Source of the DNA: Paenibacillus sp. JNUCC-31
GTDB taxonomy: Bacteria; Bacillota; Bacilli; Paenibacillales; Paenibacillaceae
NCBI RefSeq assembly: GCF_014844075.1
Contig: NZ_CP062165.1
Location: 2,418,001-2,482,000, forward strand
Length of the DNA: 64,000 nucleotides
Direction of reading: 5' to 3'
The notes below the pieces were generated by a model. The model was not told where the DNA came from, did no database searches, and saw only the letters and a program-made list of their open reading frames with translations. Shown piece by piece: positions 59,631-64,000 of this stretch (its first letter is position 1; each line of letters opens with the position of its first letter). The translations under genes were made by a program, and so were the position numbers.

Positions 59631-60401
59631 ATGAAACGGCCTATGTGGCAGTTATGCTGTGTCGTAATTGGACTATCCGTCATGCTCGCCGGCTGTGGCT
59701 CAGATCAGAATTACTCGCCTCCTCAGGGCGGTTATAAAGAGATGAAAACGATGGTCGTGGATATTCTCAAAAGTGACGAAGGAAAAAAAGCGGTTGAAGA
59801 AGCTCTTACGGGACAAAGTTCTTCCGGAGGCGGAGAAAGTGGAGGCGCCGGCCAAGGTGGTGGTGCAGGCGGTGGATCTGGGACAGTGGGAATGAAAATG
59901 TTAATGCCAATGCAATCTTCGGAACAAATACGTATTGCTGTAAAAGATACCATCACTGCTCCAGAGTACAAGAAGGAATTCGAGAAAATCATGACAGACC
60001 CTCAATTCGCAGGCGAATTTGCCAAAGTAATCAATGCTCAAAGCAAACAACTGCATATGCAATTGATCAAAGACCCAACGTATCAAAAGTCGATTGAAGA
60101 TGTCATGAAATCCCCTGAAGTATCCAAGATGTTTATGGACATGACCAAAACACCTGAATACCGTAAACAAACGATGACTGTTATGCAAGAAGTCATGCAG
60201 AACCCTTTGTTTCGCATGGAGGTACTGACCTTATTAAAGAAAGTAGTACAGGATGAACTCCAGCCCAAAACTGAAAGCGGCGGTCAAGGAGAACAACAAG
60301 GTAAAAGTAAAGGTGAAGATGGCGGTAGCGGCGGTGGGGATGGAGGAGATGGCGGCAGCGGCAGCGGCGGCGGAGAGTCTGGAAGTAGCGGAGGATCTTA
60401 A
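59631..60401 (+). CDS. gerD: Spore germination lipoprotein GerD
   Basis: 256 residues. Signal peptide with lipobox LAGC (Cys near 23), then the helical core (MKTMVVDILKSDEGKKAVEEA; repeated VKDTITAPEYK, MKSPEVSKMFMDMTKTPEY). GerD organises germinant receptors in the spore inner membrane. Two Gly/Ser-rich stretches are present: one of about 25 residues inside the core and a long Gly/Ser/Asp tail of about 35 residues. ATG 59631 follows AAGGAGGGG. Confidence 0.93.
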   Translation: MKRPMWQLCCVVIGLSVMLAGCGSDQNYSPPQGGYKEMKTMVVDILKSDEGKKAVEEALTGQSSSGGGESGGAGQGGGAGGGSGTVGMKMLMPMQSSEQIRIAVKDTITAPEYKKEFEKIMTDPQFAGEFAKVINAQSKQLHMQLIKDPTYQKSIEDVMKSPEVSKMFMDMTKTPEYRKQTMTVMQEVMQNPLFRMEVLTLLKKVVQDELQPKTESGGQGEQQGKSKGEDGGSGGGDGGDGGSGSGGGESGSSGGS

Positions 60402-60469
60402 GATAGGATAAAAACGCCTCAAATGCTTCGAAATAAAGCAGTTTTGTAGGGATACACGATATAGATGCA

Positions 60470-60506
60470 CAAAAGCCCGCATTCGAAGATGTGGGCTTTT
60501 GTTTTT
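60470..60506. terminator. Terminator between gerD and salA
   Basis: ACAAAAGCCCGCAT / ATGTGGGCTTTTGT stem followed by TTTTT; convergent genes share it. Confidence 0.85.
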
Positions 60507-60528
60507 ACATTTTACATATTCCAAAAAT

Positions 60529-61629
60529 TTAAAACTTGGTATCAATAGACAGAGCAACCTCATCGTAAATCGCTCCAATTCGCGACTCTGCCTTATAAAC
60601 AGATGGGGAAAAGTCCGGTTCCGAAATATGATTGTCCGGCGCTCCCAATGGAATTTGCGCTAGCAAAGTTGTATGCAGGCTCTCGGCAAGAGTTCCACCG
60701 CCACCTCGGCCAAATACGTAATCCTTCTCCCCGCATTTGCTGCATTCATAATAAGCCATGTTTTCCACAACACCAAGAAGTTCATGTTCCGTCTGAATCG
60801 CCATGGCACCTGCACGTGCAGCTACAAAGGCAGCTGTTGCATGCGGTGTTGTAACGATAATTTCTTTGCTATGTGGCAGCATCTGATGCACGTCCAATGC
60901 GACGTCACCCGTTCCGGGAGGCAGATCGAGCAGCATGTAATCCAACTCCCCCCAATTTACATCGGTAAAGAATTGACGCAACATCCGTCCTAACATTGGT
61001 CCACGCCAAATCACCGGATTGTTCTCTCGAATAAAGAATCCCATGGACATTACTTTTACACCAAACCGCTCTACAGGCTGAATGATTCCATCCTCGACGA
61101 CTGGATATTCTTCAATCCCCATCATATCAGGTACACTGAAGCCGTATATATCTGCATCAATCAAACCAACCTTCTTGCCTTGACGTGCCAGAGCTGCAGC
61201 CAGATTAACGGTTACGGTTGATTTGCCGACGCCTCCCTTACCACTTGCGATCGCAATAAAGCGAACCCCGGAATCAGGACTTAACAATTCATGCCCATCC
61301 AGCCCTGCTGCGTGGCCTTTTACAAGCACTTCGTCCTGCTCACCCTCATCTTCAGCCTGTCCCATATTCAGGCTCTCACGCTCATGCTCAGACGCTGCAC
61401 GCAGACGAATATGTACATCATTCACTCCGTGTTGGGACAACAGATTGCGCGCGGCATCACTAAGGGCAGTGGTCTCCTCTGAGCGGTTCTCCAACGTCAC
61501 AATGGTAAGAGCAACATGATTTTCTTTAACCATGACATCGCGGACCCACTGGAGTTCAGTCAAACTTACTCCCAATTGCGGTTCCAGTAATGGCTGCAAT
61601 AGTTCAAGTATCTGTTCTTTTGATAACAT
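60529..61629 (-). CDS. salA: Mrp/ApbC-family P-loop ATPase (SalA)
   Basis: 366 residues. N-terminal MIP18-like domain (about 1-80), then the deviant Walker A GKGGVGKSTV near 122, DADIYGFSVPDMMG, and the metal-site pair CSKCGE. Mrp proteins carry Fe-S clusters; SalA in B. subtilis represses the scoC protease regulator gene. It has the conserved position beside gerD and cwlD. ATG start, complete. Confidence 0.95.
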   Translation of the reverse strand: MLSKEQILELLQPLLEPQLGVSLTELQWVRDVMVKENHVALTIVTLENRSEETTALSDAARNLLSQHGVNDVHIRLRAASEHERESLNMGQAEDEGEQDEVLVKGHAAGLDGHELLSPDSGVRFIAIASGKGGVGKSTVTVNLAAALARQGKKVGLIDADIYGFSVPDMMGIEEYPVVEDGIIQPVERFGVKVMSMGFFIRENNPVIWRGPMLGRMLRQFFTDVNWGELDYMLLDLPPGTGDVALDVHQMLPHSKEIIVTTPHATAAFVAARAGAMAIQTEHELLGVVENMAYYECSKCGEKDYVFGRGGGGTLAESLHTTLLAQIPLGAPDNHISEPDFSPSVYKAESRIGAIYDEVALSIDTKF

Positions 61630-61709
61630 CAGACAGCACCTCAGCTTTATCTATTGGCATGTAATTTAGGTATGCTGGTCCAATTATATCATTACCTTTC
61701 TCATAATGA

Positions 61710-62465
61710 CTAACTTTTAGGTCGTTCTCCTGAGGAATAACGGAGAATGCCGTTATAGATCGATGCAGCCACTTTGCGCTGATAGGCTTCATCGGCAAGC
61801 ATGCGCGCCTCTTCCGGATGAGAAAGGAATCCTACCTCCACAAGTGCCGAAGGGATTTTTAGAGCCTGGAGCAAGTAAACCGTATTAACCGTTTTAGCTA
61901 TTCGATCTGTATTCTCCAAATTACGAATCATTTCTTGCTGGAGCAGGTTGGCCAGCCCCTCATTGTCAGGATGGTTCGGTGTATAAAAAACTTGCGCGCC
62001 ACTCCACCGGTTCGAAGGAACACTATTCATGTGAATACTGATAAAAAGATCCGCTTGTTTATCTTCGATTCTTCTTACCCTCTGTTTCAGATCCTCCGTC
62101 TTGCGTTTGGAGTAGCCTTTGGTATCTGAAGCAGCCAGATCGGTGTCTATTTCTCGGGTCATCACAACCAAGGCCCCAGCCTGCTGCAGATAATCGCGTA
62201 CATATAGGGCAATGGACAAATTGATGTCTTTCTCAATGACTCCCTGCTTACTGACTGCTCCCCCATCTGGTCCTCCATGCCCGGCATCAATGGCTATGAC
62301 TTTACCTGCTAACGGCAAACTCCAGTAACCGGACATTTTGGATGAAGGGAGTTCATACGTAACTACCGCAACAAACATCGCAAGCAGGCAGAGACTTAGC
62401 ATGACCCTCTTGATTGTACGCAACCTGATCCAGACCACAAAGTGCTTCCCCATATTTTTACGCAT
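61710..62465 (-). CDS. cwlD: N-acetylmuramoyl-L-alanine amidase CwlD
   Basis: 251 residues. N-terminal signal anchor (about 18-38), then Amidase_3 with zinc ligands in AIDAGHGGPDGG (His), VIEKDINLSI (Glu), FISIHMNSVP (His), and catalytic Glu in LVEVGFLSHP. CwlD with PdaA makes muramic delta-lactam in spore cortex. ATG start after a weak GAGGTGG. Confidence 0.94.
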   Translation of the reverse strand: MRKNMGKHFVVWIRLRTIKRVMLSLCLLAMFVAVVTYELPSSKMSGYWSLPLAGKVIAIDAGHGGPDGGAVSKQGVIEKDINLSIALYVRDYLQQAGALVVMTREIDTDLAASDTKGYSKRKTEDLKQRVRRIEDKQADLFISIHMNSVPSNRWSGAQVFYTPNHPDNEGLANLLQQEMIRNLENTDRIAKTVNTVYLLQALKIPSALVEVGFLSHPEEARMLADEAYQRKVAASIYNGILRYSSGERPKS

Positions 62466-62533
62466 AAAAAAACCACCTCGTCCCTATAAATGATTCTAAT
62501 CATCTATATGGGACAAGATGGACAAATATACCG

Positions 62534-63703
62534 TTAGGAGCGGACTTGCTCAGCCATTCCTTCGATCAGCACCTCAGCTACCTCAGGACGCGTAAATTCA
62601 GGTGGAGGGCATTGACCGTCTCGAAGCAACCCACGTACTTTGGTGCCGGACAGCGCCATATGATGTTCTTTATCATGAGGGCAGGTTTTGCTTGATGCCA
62701 TGTTGCCACATTTGGTACAGAAAAAACTATGCTCGAAAAACAAAGGAGTGATCCCGAGTTCTTCGGCTGTAAAGTTAGTAAAGATCTCCTGAGCTTCATA
62801 CGTTCCATAGTAGTCACCCACACCTGCATGGTCACGGCCTACAATAAAGTGGGTACAACCGTAATTTTTGCGAACCATAGCATGGAAAATTGCCTCACGT
62901 GGACCAGCATACCGCATCGCAGCCGGGAACACCCCGAGAAATGCACGATCGGCCGGATAATAGTTCTCCAGCAAAACCAGGTAACTCTTCATTCGCACAT
63001 CAGCAGGCACATCATCTGACTTCGTTTCCCCTACAAGCGGGTTTAAGAACAGAGCGTCTACTATCTCCATTGCGCTCTTCTGAATGTACTCATGGGCACG
63101 ATGGACCGGATTGCGTGTCTGAAAACCGACAACCGTCTTCCACCCCTTATCCTGGAACGTTTTCCGTGTCTCAGCGGGATCAAAGTAAAACTGTTCGAAT
63201 TTGGCCGGTTTGGGGCGATTCAGCACTTGAATTGGACCTCCTACATACGTTGCAGGTCGTTCCAGCAGTTTTTTCACACCCGGGTGCTCTGGATCATCCG
63301 TCTTGAAGACACGACGTGCTTCTTCACCCTGATCTACTTGGTATAAGCTCTTCACTTCCAGCAGACCATAGGTTACCCCGTCATCATCGCCAATAAGTGC
63401 CACAGTCTCACCGATCTGGAGCGATGCAGCCTGCTGTTCATCTACAGCCAGAGTAATCGGTATACTCCATACTGTTCCGTCAGCAAGACGCATACGAGAT
63501 ATAACCGACAAATAGTCTTCCTCATTCATGAAACCCTGAAGCGGTGAAAATGCACCCACACCAATCAGATCCAAATCGGAAATGGTCCAGCTGTTGATAC
63601 GTAGAGAGGAAAGTTTCTCACTCTCCCGTAATAATTGTTCCCGTTCTTCTCCTTGTACGACACGCTGAATCAGCGTACCTCCATGAGGCAGAATCGAAGT
63701 CAT
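62534..63703 (-). CDS. sat: Sulfate adenylyltransferase (ATP sulfurylase)
   Basis: 389 residues, single-domain bacterial type. Motifs [13 protein letters not shown] (sulfate/ATP site), [12 protein letters not shown] and the Zn-type Cys cluster [15 protein letters not shown]. It activates sulfate to APS with ATP. ATG after AGGGAG. It lies directly downstream of cysH, so the two form a sulfate assimilation operon. A weak hairpin lies between it and cwlD. Confidence 0.97.
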   Translation of the reverse strand: MTSILPHGGTLIQRVVQGEEREQLLRESEKLSSLRINSWTISDLDLIGVGAFSPLQGFMNEEDYLSVISRMRLADGTVWSIPITLAVDEQQAASLQIGETVALIGDDDGVTYGLLEVKSLYQVDQGEEARRVFKTDDPEHPGVKKLLERPATYVGGPIQVLNRPKPAKFEQFYFDPAETRKTFQDKGWKTVVGFQTRNPVHRAHEYIQKSAMEIVDALFLNPLVGETKSDDVPADVRMKSYLVLLENYYPADRAFLGVFPAAMRYAGPREAIFHAMVRKNYGCTHFIVGRDHAGVGDYYGTYEAQEIFTNFTAEELGITPLFFEHSFFCTKCGNMASSKTCPHDKEHHMALSGTKVRGLLRDGQCPPPEFTRPEVAEVLIEGMAEQVRS

Positions 63704-63788
63704 CTTGTCAGCTCCCTATTACTTCATTTTTTATATCCCAAGATTGAATTCATAGCACTATAACATCTAACGCATATTCTAAACGGAT

Positions 63789-64000
63789 TTATTTATGAAG
63801 CCCACATTCCGTTTTATCATTTCCAGACCAGCGTCCTGCTCGTGGATCTTCTCCAGGCATAACCTGACGTGTGCAATACTCACAGCCGATACTCGGATAA
63901 TTCTGATCATGCAGTGGGTTGTACACGACGTTATTGGCACGAATATAATCCCATACATCTTCTGTTGTCCAGTGGGCAATCGGGTTGAACTTCATGAGAC
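63789..64000 (-). CDS. cysH: Phosphoadenylyl/adenylyl-sulfate reductase (partial, runs off right edge)
   Basis: The last about 70 residues are seen: HWTTEDVWDYI, GCEYCTRQVMPGEDPRAGRW, and the C-terminal KTECGLHK with the catalytic Cys. The CxxC of the GCEYCT motif is typical of assimilatory reductases that carry a 4Fe-4S cluster and reduce APS or PAPS to sulfite. The N-terminus lies outside the window. It precedes sat in the same direction. Confidence 0.95.
   Translation of the reverse strand, partial: LMKFNPIAHWTTEDVWDYIRANNVVYNPLHDQNYPSIGCEYCTRQVMPGEDPRAGRWSGNDKTECGLHK

Overview
The window looks like part of a Paenibacillus chromosome. The evidence is the 16S rRNA (from recall it resembles the P. 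amylolyticus / P. xylanexedens type, not searched), the conserved Bacillales gene order (sigW-rsiW-cdaA-cdaR-glmM-glmS and cwlD-salA-gerD-kbaA-pdaB), AGGAGG-type ribosome binding sites and frequent TTG/GTG starts.

Region 1 (1-28.5 kb, minus strand) is one apparent operon for a nonribosomal peptide and is cut by the left edge. In transcription order it encodes: an argininosuccinate-lyase-like protein; a GHMP (threonine-kinase-like) kinase; NRPS C-A-T-C-A-T; NRPS C-A*-T-C-A(Ser)-T-TE; a stand-alone MbtH-A(Val)-T protein; a P450; a thioesterase-like protein with a Cys nucleophile; a threonine-aldolase-like enzyme; NRPS A-T-C-A-T; a cysteine-synthase-like enzyme; and an ATP-grasp ligase. The kinase, cysteine-synthase-like and lyase-like trio matches the route from threonine to 2,3-diaminobutyrate described for friulimicin and pacidamycin. 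A* has lost every catalytic motif of an adenylation domain. The best explanation is loading in trans: MbtH-A-T activates valine, the P450 hydroxylates it on the carrier, and the Cys-type acyltransferase moves it onto the orphan T domain behind A*. Domain logic gives the order 2099-7144 protein, then 19540-26070 protein, then 12352-19506 protein, and a hexapeptide ending in Ser. Neither the product nor the trans-loading step is proven by sequence.

Region 2 (28.5-37.6 kb) is a decay zone. It holds fragments of XRE, AraC, macro-domain, WYL, NmrA-like and GNAT genes between intact small genes: a CPBP protease, a two-component system, an XRE regulator with a divergent small protein, and a VOC protein.

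Region 3 (37.6-48.6 kb) is core: glmS with its glmS ribozyme, glmM, cdaR, cdaA (c-di-AMP synthesis), rsiW, sigW and ppc. A small secreted WGxxGxxG protein gene follows at 49.2 kb.

Region 4 (49.6-56.7 kb, minus strand) is an rRNA operon with two tandem promoters and the unusual order 16S-5S-tRNA-Ile-tRNA-Ala-23S-5S, followed by eleven tRNAs. The 23S gene carries a 137-base hairpin insertion at helix 45.

Region 5 (56.8-64 kb) holds sporulation and germination genes (a SpoIIM-like gene, pdaB, kbaA, gerD, salA, cwlD) and then sulfate assimilation genes sat and cysH, the latter cut by the right edge.
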